A DNA stretch of 64,000 nt, from contig NZ_LXKA01000221.1 of NCBI RefSeq assembly GCF_001645125.1, forward strand, positions 62,001 to 126,000. Reading direction: 5' to 3'. This DNA comes from Paraburkholderia ginsengiterrae (GTDB lineage: Bacteria; Pseudomonadota; Gammaproteobacteria; Burkholderiales; Burkholderiaceae). This document shows, one piece after another, positions 8,859 through 17,352 of the stretch (position 1 is its first letter; every line of letters starts with the position of its first letter). Position numbers and translations under genes: made by a program. Under the pieces are notes generated by a model. That model saw only the letters and a program-made list of their open reading frames with translations. It made no database searches and was not told where the DNA came from.

Positions 8859-9989
8859 ATGAAACGCACATACCTTGGACTGGCTTTGGCGGGTACGTTG
8901 GCGGCCGGCGCTTATACGTGGGCCAGCAACGCGGCTGAGACCGCACCCAAATGGCTTGCCAATATTCCGGTGACGAGCGCCAAGCCGTTCGGCTTCGACA
9001 TCAGCGCATCGGCGGACGGCAAGTACTACCTTGCGGACGGAGCGAACGCGACACTGGACGTATTCGACGCAAAGACGGCCACGTTGCTCGACCAGATCAA
9101 GGCGGACTTCGCCGGCATTGGCCCCAGCCATGACAAATCGGGTCCGTCGGGCGTCACGCCGGTGCCGGGTACGTCGCTGGTGTATGTGGGGGATGTCAAC
9201 TCGGTCAAAGTGATCGACGTGGCGAGCAAAAAGCTGGTTAAGACGATTACCGTCAGCACATCCGGCATTCGCGCCGACGAGAGCTGTCTGGACCCCGAGC
9301 ATCATGTCGTGATGTTCTCGAGCGGCGCGGAAGAGCCGCCTTTTGCCACCTTCATCAACACACAAACGCAGGAAGTGATCGGCAAACTCCCGTTGAAGGA
9401 CTCGACCGGTCTCGAAGCGTGCGCGTATGACCCGAAGGGCAAGAACTTCGTATTGAACAACGATGGCACGAAGGCCAATCCGAAAGGGGAGGTCGATGTG
9501 ATTCCGGTTGCCTCGGTTCTCCAAGGCAAGCCGGTCGTTGAGAACGTATTTGCACTGAAGGGCTGTGAAGGCCCGACCGGTCTCGCCATGGGCCCGGGCA
9601 ACGATGCGCTGCTCGGCTGCGATCCGGATGAAGGCGGCAAGCAGACTACGGTGATCATCGACCGCACGAACGGCAAAACGCTCGCCGAACTGCCGTTCGG
9701 TGGCGCGGACGAAGTTGTGTACGACCCGGTGTCTAACCGCTACTTCCTGGCTGCCGGCCACCATTCGGCGGACAACGTCTCGCAGGTGGGCAGCAAGACG
9801 GCGAAGTTCGACCCGGCGCTGGGTATCGTCGACGCGGCTACGCGCAGCATCGTCGCGATTGTTCCGACCACGATGGGCGCGCACTCGGTGGCGGTGGACG
9901 GCGAGTCGCATCGTGTCTTCGTGCCGCATGGCCCGGGCCACTCGGAAGAGTTCGCGGGCGCGGGCGTGGCGGTATTCGCGACCCAGTAA
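8859..9989 (+). CDS. Exported beta-propeller protein (YncE/YVTN-like)
   Basis: 376 residues with a clear signal peptide (MKRTYLGLALAGTLAAGAY, cut near NAAE) followed by repeated blades of about 45 residues of the form 'aspartate-x-hydrophobic-D-x-T/A-x-x-K' (LDVFDAKTATLLDQI, VKVIDVASKKLVKTI, ATFINTQTQEVIGKL, TTVIIDRTNGKTLAEL, LGIVDAATRSIVAIV). The Shine-Dalgarno TGGAGGA at 8844-8850 selects ATG 8859 over the upstream ATG at 8793. Periplasmic; such propellers bind proteins or cofactors rather than catalyse. Four to five Cys residues (ESCLDPE, EACAYD, GCEGP, GCDPDE) could form disulfides. Confidence 0.82.
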   Translation: MKRTYLGLALAGTLAAGAYTWASNAAETAPKWLANIPVTSAKPFGFDISASADGKYYLADGANATLDVFDAKTATLLDQIKADFAGIGPSHDKSGPSGVTPVPGTSLVYVGDVNSVKVIDVASKKLVKTITVSTSGIRADESCLDPEHHVVMFSSGAEEPPFATFINTQTQEVIGKLPLKDSTGLEACAYDPKGKNFVLNNDGTKANPKGEVDVIPVASVLQGKPVVENVFALKGCEGPTGLAMGPGNDALLGCDPDEGGKQTTVIIDRTNGKTLAELPFGGADEVVYDPVSNRYFLAAGHHSADNVSQVGSKTAKFDPALGIVDAATRSIVAIVPTTMGAHSVAVDGESHRVFVPHGPGHSEEFAGAGVAVFATQ

Positions 9990-10130
9990 GCGATGCAGTA
10001 CTTGAGCCAATAAGCAAACCGATAAGCGGCCCAGCCGTTGTCCGGCACACTGGCGCGCGCCGGATGGCTAAGGGTCGCGCCATCGCGGCCCGTCTATCTT
10101 CACTCATCCAACTTTCAAAGAGACTCAATC

Positions 10131-10463
10131 ATGGTCCAGTTTCGTGCAGTTTCAGCTGCACTCGTCGCAGCGCTTGGTCTGGTGCTTATCGAGGCGCCTA
10201 CGGCAATGGCTCAACAACCGGCTGGTGGCGATCAGGCATCGGCGTCGATGAGCGCCTCGACACCCAAGCAGATCGCCAAAGCTCAGCGTAAAGCCGCGCG
10301 CAAGGCCCGCCGGGAAAAGAAGAACGCGGAGTTGAAGGTGCTTGAACAGAACGGCTACAAGGAGTCGGGCAGGCAGGATAACTATCCGCAGAATCTCACG
10401 GATGCGGAGCGCAAGGCGGCTGCATCGAAGCAGGCAGCGCCGGCGCCCGCTTCGAGTCAATAA
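10131..10463 (+). CDS. Small exported basic protein, DUF4148-like
   Basis: 110 residues: signal peptide ending AMAQ, a Lys/Arg/Ala-rich segment (residues 43-70) and the DUF4148 core 'L..L...GYK.S....NYP..L..A..KA'. The start is ATG 10131; the longer in-frame alternative at 10038 would bury the signal peptide. It is a clear paralogue of the protein at 30898. Function of the family is unknown; the strongly basic helix would suit binding to anionic envelope polymers. It sits between the propeller and the GlcG-like gene on the same strand. Confidence 0.78.
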   Translation: MVQFRAVSAALVAALGLVLIEAPTAMAQQPAGGDQASASMSASTPKQIAKAQRKAARKARREKKNAELKVLEQNGYKESGRQDNYPQNLTDAERKAAASKQAAPAPASSQ

Positions 10464-10635
10464 GTCGCGCGAGTTTGAGGGGGGCGCCTGGGAGCTGCGT
10501 CCTTAGCGACAAGCCCGAAAAAATTATCGGACTTGTTGGTAAGCGCGTGATCTCTCTGGTTATTGCGACGCGTGCCCCCCGGCATAAGCTTCATCTATCG
10601 AGCGCTGCTCGAGGTGTCACGAAGAGGAGACTAGC

Positions 10636-11199
10636 TTGAGATTCTGTCTTTCAGCCCGGTTAAGCAAGGCCGTATTGGGCGCGTTACTCGGGTCGGCATG
10701 CCTCGCCTTTCTGGGCAACGTGCGTGCGGCTGACATGGCCGGCGCACAACAGGCAGCGTCCCCGCTTGCAAGCTATTCGCTGAGTATGAAGCAGGCAATG
10801 AAGCTGGTGGAGATCGCAACGGCAACTGCGCAAAGCCGCCATCTCGCGATGAGTTTCGCCGTGCTTGACCCGGGCGGCCATCTCATCATGGCCGTGCGCA
10901 TGGACGGCGCGCCCTTTGTCAGTGTCGAATTCGCGCGCGGCAAAGCGTTCGCTTCCGTTGCTCTCGGCGGCCAGTCCGGCGCAACGCTGGAGCAGCGCTT
11001 CAAGGACGATCCTTCGGAGTACAGCAATGTTTCGGGTGCGGGTTATTTCGCTCCGTTTCTGCCGGGACGGGGTGTGTTTCCTGTCTTCGCCGATGGGCAC
11101 CTGTTAGGCGCGATTGGCGCGAGCGGTGCGCCCTCCGAGATCGACGATCAGGTTATCAAGAGTGCAATTGAAGCAATCGGTGCATCGACCGTGCGATGA
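10636..11199 (+). CDS. Exported GlcG/HbpS-family protein (DUF336)
   Basis: 187 residues: signal peptide (about 1-32, ending VRA-AD) then a GlcG/HbpS domain with SFAVLDPGGHLIMAVRMDGA, the GKAFASVAL helix and PVFADGHLLGAIGASGAPSE. Family members bind haem or small ligands, and fused or adjacent copies accompany oxidative enzymes. The start is TTG 10636, with AGGAG at 10625-10629 at the right spacing. It lies 39 bp before the Tat amidase gene, in the same direction, so the two are probably co-expressed and both act outside the cytoplasm. Confidence 0.87.
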   Translation: MRFCLSARLSKAVLGALLGSACLAFLGNVRAADMAGAQQAASPLASYSLSMKQAMKLVEIATATAQSRHLAMSFAVLDPGGHLIMAVRMDGAPFVSVEFARGKAFASVALGGQSGATLEQRFKDDPSEYSNVSGAGYFAPFLPGRGVFPVFADGHLLGAIGASGAPSEIDDQVIKSAIEAIGASTVR

Positions 11200-11238
11200 C
11201 ACGTCGTGTCCTACTGAAACGATTTAGGGAAGATTGTT

Positions 11239-12441
11239 ATGAAACGCGAAACAGAACAACGTGATGACGTGAGCGCAGCAGCTTCTGCTGAGGATCTGCG
11301 TGCCTCGACATCCGACGCTACGGACGCTTGCCGTCGATCGATACTGAAGCTGGGTTTCGGCGCGTTTGCAGCCGGCGCTCTGGGTTTGTCCGGCGCAGTT
11401 CGCGCGCAAAGCGGCACGTCGCAGACATCGGCTGCTGAACATGCGTCGCGCGAGGGGCAGACCATCAAACTGGTGCCATCGCTCGACACGGTAAGGGTCG
11501 GGCAGATCGAGCCCAGTGCGCCGACGGCGGTCACGATCAAGTCAGGCGATACCGTCTGGTATGACGGCACGTGGACCAATTGGGGTAACGAAGCGAAGTA
11601 TGGGCTGACCTTCAAGGAGCGCGAGCCGATTCGCAAGAAGTACCCCAACGGTCCGTTTTCGCTGATCGGTCCTGTTTCGATTATCGGTGCCGAGGCGGGC
11701 GATCTGGTCGAATGCCGCATGCTGAAAATGCGTCCGATCGACTGGGGATGGAATTCCGCGCCTCCCGGTGTCGGCGCTTTGCCGCACGATTTCAAGCCCT
11801 ATCTGCGCTATCTGAAATTCGACAAGGAGCGGACCGCTGCTGCCTATGTGCCGGGCGTCAATATTCCGCTCAATCCATTTCAGGCGTATATCGCCGCGCA
11901 GCCGGCCGGCGAGAAGCCTGTCAGCGCAAATCTTGCCGGCAACTACGGCGGCAATCTGGACTGTGCCGTGCTCGGCGTGGATACGTCGATCTTCCTGCCT
12001 GTGCAGGTGAGCGGCGCGCGAGTGTGGACGGGCGGCTCCATGGGCGCTTCGGGTGAAGGTAACGTCGATCAGACCTCGATCGAGACGGCCTTCGAAGAGA
12101 TGCGCATCCAGTACATCCTGCACAAGGGCGCTGCACTGAATGTGCCGATGGCGGAGACCCCCGACCACTGGATCGGCTTCGGTTTTTCCGACTCCCTCGA
12201 AAACTCGCTGGTCGCCTGTCTGCGCCAGATGATCAGCTGGCTGTCCGGCGCGACCGGCATTGCACCGGAAGATTGCTACGGCATCTACAGCGTGGCAGGC
12301 AGCTTCCGTGTGACGCAATACGCCAATCAGACCGGAACGGTTTACTCGACGATTCCACCCAAGGGTATTCATTGCATGCTGCCCAAGCGGATTTTCACCG
12401 CCGCGCTGCATGAGCGCATCGCAAGGTCCATACGGGCTTGA
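11239..12441 (+). CDS. Tat-exported acetamidase/formamidase-family protein
   Basis: 400 residues. A long N-region precedes a twin-arginine motif (CRRSILKLGFGAF, residues 32-44) and hydrophobic stretch cut near VRAQ, so the mature enzyme is predicted to be periplasmic. The FmdA/AmdA fold follows (IEPSAPTAVTIKSGDTVWYD, then NYGGNLDC, WTGGSMGASGEG and the C-terminal KGIHCMLPK). The family normally hydrolyses formamide or acetamide in the cytosol through a zinc site. Export is unusual and suggests a different amide or lactam-like substrate taken through the nearby porin. Confidence 0.86.
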   Translation: MKRETEQRDDVSAAASAEDLRASTSDATDACRRSILKLGFGAFAAGALGLSGAVRAQSGTSQTSAAEHASREGQTIKLVPSLDTVRVGQIEPSAPTAVTIKSGDTVWYDGTWTNWGNEAKYGLTFKEREPIRKKYPNGPFSLIGPVSIIGAEAGDLVECRMLKMRPIDWGWNSAPPGVGALPHDFKPYLRYLKFDKERTAAAYVPGVNIPLNPFQAYIAAQPAGEKPVSANLAGNYGGNLDCAVLGVDTSIFLPVQVSGARVWTGGSMGASGEGNVDQTSIETAFEEMRIQYILHKGAALNVPMAETPDHWIGFGFSDSLENSLVACLRQMISWLSGATGIAPEDCYGIYSVAGSFRVTQYANQTGTVYSTIPPKGIHCMLPKRIFTAALHERIARSIRA

Positions 12442-12542
12442 GTCAAGGGCGGGGCGTCAGTTCAACAGCCGTTTGTTCATGCAAGGCTACAGCGTTTAAG
12501 CGGGGCCGCGTGCTCGCGCATGGTTTGCAAGGAGATGATTCG

Positions 12543-13832
12543 ATGAATGCGAAAGACCCGAAACCGTCCATGGAAGGAGGCCAGGCCGGAACACACCGCG
12601 CGGGGCCGGTGTTGGCCTTGCTGGTGTGTTTCCTTGTGATCGTTCTGGACGGCTTCAACACCACGTCGATCTCCTTTGTCGTGCCGAAACTCGCTCATGA
12701 ATGGCAACTGGCGCCCGCGCTCTTCACCACGGTTTTCGTGGCGACGAACATAGGCGCGGCGATCGGCTTCATGATTTCCGGCCCGCTCGCTCAACGATTC
12801 GGACACCGTTACATTGGTCTTGCCAGCGTTGTGCTGTTCGCCGGGAGCACGCTGCTGACCTCGTTGGCGGGCAATATCGCCAGCCTGTCCGTCATGCGCC
12901 TCGCTGCAGCGATCGGGCTCGGCGCCGCACTGCCTATCGCCATTGCGGCGGCGGCCGGCATCATTGGCGCGAAACATAAGGTCGCGGCATCCCTGCTCGT
13001 GACGACCGGCATGTCTGTGGGCGCGGTCACGGGCGGCGTGGCGGGTGGTCCGCTGATGAGTCACTTCGGCTGGCAGTCTATCTTCGTGACCGGCGGTGTC
13101 CTTCCTTTCCTGCTGGTTACCGCGTTCTTTCGCATCCTTCCGGCGCGTAGCCCTGCGACAACCGAACCCAACGCCGTACGGGCATCCAACCCGCTCAAGG
13201 CCCTGTTCGAAAATGGCCTTGGCGCCTACACGTGCCTGTTGTGGGTGTTCTCGTTCTTGATCTTCATGGACGTGTACGCGTTGTTGTTCTGGGTACCGAC
13301 GCTGCTGGTGGATTTCGGCTTCTCAACGGAACACGCATCGGTCGGCATGGCTGCTTTCAGCATCGGCGGTCTGAGCGGCAACATTCTGATGACCGGGGCG
13401 GTGACGATGATGACGCTGGCCGGCAGGCTCAGGGTGAAATCGGCGCTGGTTCTGGGCTTGTTGCTGGTGATGCTCGGCATTGTCGGCCTGAGTCAGGCGA
13501 CGGTGACACCGGCCCTCGTGCTGCTGCTGATCGGCGTGATCGGCGCCGGTCTGGTCAACGGCATCATGGGGCAGACCGCGCTTGCCGTTGCTTTCTATCC
13601 GCCGGAGATTCGCGCGACCGGAGTCGGCTGGGGTCATGCGATCGGGCGGGTCGGTTCCTTCGTGGGGCCGGCGATTGGGGGAGGCTTGCTGTCGCTCGGT
13701 TGGCCGGTGCGCGAAATTCTCCTCACCTCCGTTGCGCCCGCCGGCGCCGCCATTCTCGCGCTCGCGGCGCTATCGCTGGTTGGCCGTAGAGCGGTTCAAA
13801 AGTTTCCCGAGAGTGCCGTGGCGGAGAACTGA
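12543..13832 (+). CDS. MFS transporter, aromatic acid:H+ symporter-like
   Basis: 429 residues with 12 predicted membrane helices. It contains LDGFNTTSISFVVP in TM1, the loop 2-3 motif GPLAQRFGHRY, and an AAHS-like second half (PPEIRATGVGWGHAIGRVGS). ATG 12543 is preceded by AAGGAG, so the ORF extension back to 12438 is ignored. It lies between the Tat amidase-family gene and the FAH-family hydrolase, and most likely imports the organic acid that this operon processes. Confidence 0.88.
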   Translation: MNAKDPKPSMEGGQAGTHRAGPVLALLVCFLVIVLDGFNTTSISFVVPKLAHEWQLAPALFTTVFVATNIGAAIGFMISGPLAQRFGHRYIGLASVVLFAGSTLLTSLAGNIASLSVMRLAAAIGLGAALPIAIAAAAGIIGAKHKVAASLLVTTGMSVGAVTGGVAGGPLMSHFGWQSIFVTGGVLPFLLVTAFFRILPARSPATTEPNAVRASNPLKALFENGLGAYTCLLWVFSFLIFMDVYALLFWVPTLLVDFGFSTEHASVGMAAFSIGGLSGNILMTGAVTMMTLAGRLRVKSALVLGLLLVMLGIVGLSQATVTPALVLLLIGVIGAGLVNGIMGQTALAVAFYPPEIRATGVGWGHAIGRVGSFVGPAIGGGLLSLGWPVREILLTSVAPAGAAILALAALSLVGRRAVQKFPESAVAEN

Positions 13833-13880
13833 AATTCGCCACGTCATGCTCTTCAATCCAACGCAAAGACATTCTCGATC

Positions 13881-14840
13881 ATGAAGATTATTGCTTACTC
13901 CGACGGTGGCGGTATCGCACTTGGAATCGTCACTAGCCCGACTCATTTCATTGCAGTCTCGGACATCGCTCCAGACCTGCCCTCCAGTCTCATTTCGATC
14001 CTTGAGCAGGAAGATGGCCTCACGCGGCTGCGGCAAGCGGCAGAGGGCCGGCAAGGCGACCGGGCGCTCGCCGAAGTCACACTCAAGCCCTTCCTGGACC
14101 GCCCGAACGCGATGTGGGCTTTGGCATTGAACTTCAAGAGCCATATTGCGGAGACGGGACTTCAAACGTCGATGGAATATCCCCACCTTTTCATGCGCAC
14201 GGCGGCGTCTTATGTCGGCGCCGGCGAGCCGATTCTGGCGCCGGCGGAATCCGTGGCACGCGCGTTCGACTACGAGGGCGAACTCGGTGTCGTGATCGGC
14301 GCACCCGGGCGTTATATTCCCGTGGAGCGAGCGCTGGAACATGTGGCGGGTTACACGTGCCTCAATGAAGGTTCCGTTCGCGAGTTCCAGATGCACAACC
14401 GTCAATTCGGCCTCGGCAAGAACTTCGAAGCGTCCGGGTCCTATGGACCGTGGTTGATGACCCGTGACGAATTCGGCGATCCTGCGAAGCACACGGTGAT
14501 GACGCGCATCAACGGCGTGGTTCGTCAGAGCGCACCGCTCGACGACATGCTGCTGAGCGTGGCGCAAGTGATCAGCTATCTGAGCCAGGGTTATCGTTTG
14601 CGGCCTGGCGACCTGATTGCGATGGGAACGCCGGGGGCATTGAAGCCTCAGCCGGACGATGTCGAGGGCAACGATCTCTCGCGTCAATACGGTCCCTTTC
14701 CGACACCAGGGCTCGTGCATATGCGGCCGGGCGATTGGGTCGAGGTGGAGATCGATGGACTGGGTGTGCTCGGCAATCCAGTGGCCGCCGACTCGTCCAT
14801 TAGTGAAAGCGGTTACGCGGTGCGAAAGTCCGCGGCCTGA
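13881..14840 (+). CDS. Fumarylacetoacetate hydrolase-family protein
   Basis: 319 residues. The C-terminal FAH domain shows FDYEGELGVVIG (metal ligands Glu132, Glu134) and LNEGSVREFQ at 161-170, where the family has Asn-Asp-x-Ser-x-Arg; here the metal-binding Asp is Glu163. GMGTPG-type end is present as AMGTPGALKP. FAH proteins hydrolyse or decarboxylate beta-diketo and 2-hydroxy-dienoate intermediates of aromatic breakdown in the cytosol. The substrate here is unknown; the Asp-to-Glu change may be tolerated or shift specificity. Fourth gene of the run starting at 10636. Confidence 0.88.
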   Translation: MKIIAYSDGGGIALGIVTSPTHFIAVSDIAPDLPSSLISILEQEDGLTRLRQAAEGRQGDRALAEVTLKPFLDRPNAMWALALNFKSHIAETGLQTSMEYPHLFMRTAASYVGAGEPILAPAESVARAFDYEGELGVVIGAPGRYIPVERALEHVAGYTCLNEGSVREFQMHNRQFGLGKNFEASGSYGPWLMTRDEFGDPAKHTVMTRINGVVRQSAPLDDMLLSVAQVISYLSQGYRLRPGDLIAMGTPGALKPQPDDVEGNDLSRQYGPFPTPGLVHMRPGDWVEVEIDGLGVLGNPVAADSSISESGYAVRKSAA

Positions 14841-14904
14841 GGCCGGTTAAAGTCAATCGGGCTCTCGGAGGGTGTGGGGATCGTTCGGAGCCCCACACCA
14901 CCGT

Positions 14905-15780
14905 TCAGTCGCGCTGCTTATCCAGCGTTACCGAATGCCTGCGAAACTCACTGGGTGGCACACCCATGTGTTGCGCGAAGAAGCGTGTGAAGTGGCTGTG
15001 TTCTTCGAACCCCAGCTCTTCGGCTACGTCGGAAAGCGGTTTATCGCTTGCGCCAAGCAGCTGGATCGCATGAGACATGCGGACCCAGTCGATATAGTGC
15101 TGCGGCGAAATACCCATGCATACCCGGAACTGCTGGAAAAATCTCGACCTTGACAGGCCGACTTGAGCCGCCACCTGGGCAACCGTGGGGTTGGTCAGCG
15201 AAGCGTGCTTGATGAAATCCACTGCTTTGCGGATGCGAAAATCAATCGGTCTGCCTGACGGCACGATCCCGGCCGTCAACGCGGGATCCGCAAAATCACG
15301 TCCGAGTGCGGTCACCAGATCCTCGAGAATGGGCATGCAATCGTCGTCCTGAGCGACCAGGTGGTTGGTGATCGCCGCGGCGATACGATCCACGTGATGC
15401 CGTACGTCCGGCGTGACGACCACCTCTGCCTTCGGAAAGATGGCCGCTGTGCCGTTTTCCGCGAGTTTCAATTGCTGGCGCAACCAGGGGGCTTCGATAA
15501 CGAGCGAAAGGATCAGGGAAGGTTCGTCTTCGCTGCTGCTCTTCGAATGTTCGACCCACGGATTCAGACAGATTGCCCGTTCGGCTGTCAGCGCGCAGTC
15601 GTCCGCGCCGATGCGGAAGTTGCAGTTGCCTCCGCCGAGTTTGAAGAGGAACTGGTATTGGGCGTGAGCGTGAGCGACAAGCGGGCGGCTGATCAGATTC
15701 ACCGTTGCGCGCCCGAAACTTCCTTGCAGAATCCAGACGGGCTTGTCTCCATCAATTGGTCCTGTTGTCATACCCAACAT
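14905..15780 (-). CDS. AraC-family transcriptional regulator
   Basis: About 291 residues: N-terminal cupin-type sensor (HAHAQYQFLFKLGGG, residues 35-50; CLNPWVEHS) and a C-terminal double helix-turn-helix (VAQVAAQVGLSRSRFFQQFR and LSDVAEELGFEEHSHFTRFF) ending PPSEFRRHS. Several in-frame ATGs exist (15834, 15828, 15780, 15771); only 15780 has a GGAG close upstream, though its spacing is short. It converges with the FAH gene and is divergent from the alpha/beta hydrolase, which makes either cluster a plausible target. Confidence 0.88.
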   Translation of the reverse strand: MLGMTTGPIDGDKPVWILQGSFGRATVNLISRPLVAHAHAQYQFLFKLGGGNCNFRIGADDCALTAERAICLNPWVEHSKSSSEDEPSLILSLVIEAPWLRQQLKLAENGTAAIFPKAEVVVTPDVRHHVDRIAAAITNHLVAQDDDCMPILEDLVTALGRDFADPALTAGIVPSGRPIDFRIRKAVDFIKHASLTNPTVAQVAAQVGLSRSRFFQQFRVCMGISPQHYIDWVRMSHAIQLLGASDKPLSDVAEELGFEEHSHFTRFFAQHMGVPPSEFRRHSVTLDKQRD

Positions 15781-16073
15781 TTTCTCCACGCGGAACGCGG
15801 CGGTGCATGATGCTTTGCCGGATTCCATGAACACAAAAGAGACGCTTTGGTAAGCGGCGAGATCTTGCGGAAAGCCAGTCGATAGACAAATCGCATAAAC
15901 GTCACTTAAACAAAAGTAAGGAGTGCAGTCAATGGGTGGAAACCTGTTCTGGCCTGAATGCAGGTTCTGGAAAATCAGGACGATTTGACAAGCGATCGGC
16001 GCTTTCGGTCAGGCATTCCGGCAGAGGTCGGCTTATATTGATTCCACTGTGTTATTTGCGAGTAAGGATCGGC

Positions 16074-16862
16074 ATGCCTTTTTTTGAACGCGATGGAATA
16101 CGCTTTGCCTACGATGAGTTCGGCCCTTCCGGTGCCCCTGTCGTTGTCTTCAGCCATGGCTTTCTGATGGATAGCGACATGTTCCAGCCGAACATCGCGA
16201 CACTCAGCAATGAGTTCCGTTGCGTCGTCTGGGACCAGCGAGGTTTCGGCGCAACAGGCGCCGTGACCCGCAAGTTTAGCTACTGGGATTCCGCGCTCGA
16301 TCTCATTGCCTTGCTCGACCATCTGGAGGTTGCGTCGGCGTCGCTGGTCGGCATGTCCCAAGGCGGATTCATATCGATGCGCGCGGCGTTGCTGGAGCCG
16401 GATCGCTTCCGCGCGATTGCACTGATATCGACACGAAGCGACACCGACTCCGAAGCGGTTCAGCAGTCGTTCGAGGAACTGAAAGCGGAGTGGGCGCGCA
16501 ATGGTGCGAAGAACGTCGCACAAAACATGTCGGCGTTTCTGTTCGGTCCCGAGTACGGAGCATCGGAATGGGTCAGGAAATGGCTGAATGCCGGCGCGGA
16601 TCATTTCGAACATCCGGTGAACGCCCTTGTCTCGCGAGATGACATCACGCCGCGCCTTGGCGAGATTACCCATACGTCGATCGTGTTTCATGGGCTCGCC
16701 GACCCCGCCATCAGCCCTGAATGCGGCAAGGCGCTCGCCGCCCGGTTGCCGAACTGCAAAGATCTGGTACTGGTTGATCGAGCGGGACATACGCCGAATT
16801 TGACCCACGCCGACATTGTGAATCCACCGTTACGCGATTTCCTGCTTCGCTACGCACGCTAG
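16074..16862 (+). CDS. Alpha/beta hydrolase
   Basis: 262 residues. Begins MPFFERDGIRFAYDEFG with AAGGA at 16064-16068. Catalytic elements: oxyanion region FSHGFLMDS, nucleophile elbow GMSQGG (Ser at about residue 94), acid in FHGLADPA and His in AGHTPNL. This is the 3-oxoadipate enol-lactonase/haloperoxidase-like subgroup of soluble hydrolases; the substrate cannot be read. The long ORF extension to 15936 has no ribosome site. Divergent from the AraC gene. Confidence 0.88.
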   Translation: MPFFERDGIRFAYDEFGPSGAPVVVFSHGFLMDSDMFQPNIATLSNEFRCVVWDQRGFGATGAVTRKFSYWDSALDLIALLDHLEVASASLVGMSQGGFISMRAALLEPDRFRAIALISTRSDTDSEAVQQSFEELKAEWARNGAKNVAQNMSAFLFGPEYGASEWVRKWLNAGADHFEHPVNALVSRDDITPRLGEITHTSIVFHGLADPAISPECGKALAARLPNCKDLVLVDRAGHTPNLTHADIVNPPLRDFLLRYAR

Positions 16863-16885
16863 TAAAAGAGGTGCGTTCTTCGAAC

Positions 16886-17095
16886 TTACTGGCTGGCCGG
16901 CGGGACTTGACTGTTGTTTTGCGACGCATGAGCCGATGCATTTTGATCCGCGCCGCTCTGGTTCGCTCCGGGCGGTTGATAGCGAGGGTGTTCGTGATCG
17001 TGATTCACATGCATATGCATATGCTCGCCGGCAAAAGCCGATGTGAATGAGGCAATACCTATTGCCGCGACTGTGAAAAACGCAATGACTCTCAT
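16886..17095 (-). CDS. Small secreted His-rich peptide
   Basis: 69 residues: signal peptide MRVIAFFTVAAIGIASF cut after AFA, then a histidine cluster (EHMHMHVNHDHEHPRY, residues 24-39) and a low-complexity Gln/Asn/Ala/Ser tail. GGAGAGGG upstream of ATG 17095 supports translation. Seven His in 15 residues suggests periplasmic metal binding (Cu, Ni or Zn), by analogy with other His-rich periplasmic peptides. No metal transporter is adjacent. Confidence 0.65.
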   Translation of the reverse strand: MRVIAFFTVAAIGIASFTSAFAGEHMHMHVNHDHEHPRYQPPGANQSGADQNASAHASQNNSQVPPASQ

Positions 17096-17279
17096 GATGA
17101 CCCTCTCCGCTTGATCTGAATCGCGTTGGTTGAACGCTCCTTACATTCTATGCACGGTGAGGGCCGGTGCAAACTCGTGAGTGGCTAGATCTGAATGATC
17201 GCCATTAAGACATTCGTTTTATGGACAACAAGTTAACCATGTTGCCGGCAGGCGCGGTGATTTCCCACTCGATTGAGCA

Positions 17280-17329
17280 TTGTCACGTTGGCCCGTCGAC
17301 CGCCCAAGGGGGCTCCGGTCACGTGACAA
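17280..17329. repeat. Spaced 9-bp inverted repeat downstream of maiA
   Basis: TTGTCACGT at 17280-17288 is matched by ACGTGACAA at 17321-17329, with 32 bp between. It lies just beyond the maleate isomerase stop in the 257-bp gap before the His-rich peptide gene. It could be a regulator site or part of a loose terminator; nothing else is visible in that gap. Confidence 0.4.
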
Positions 17330-17352
17330 CATCGCGCTGACTACCTTGCAGA

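Noticed and set aside
8832-10010. 392-codon frame opposite the beta-propeller gene
   Set aside because: Arg-rich antisense frame without start signal; the plus-strand gene has a signal peptide and ribosome site.
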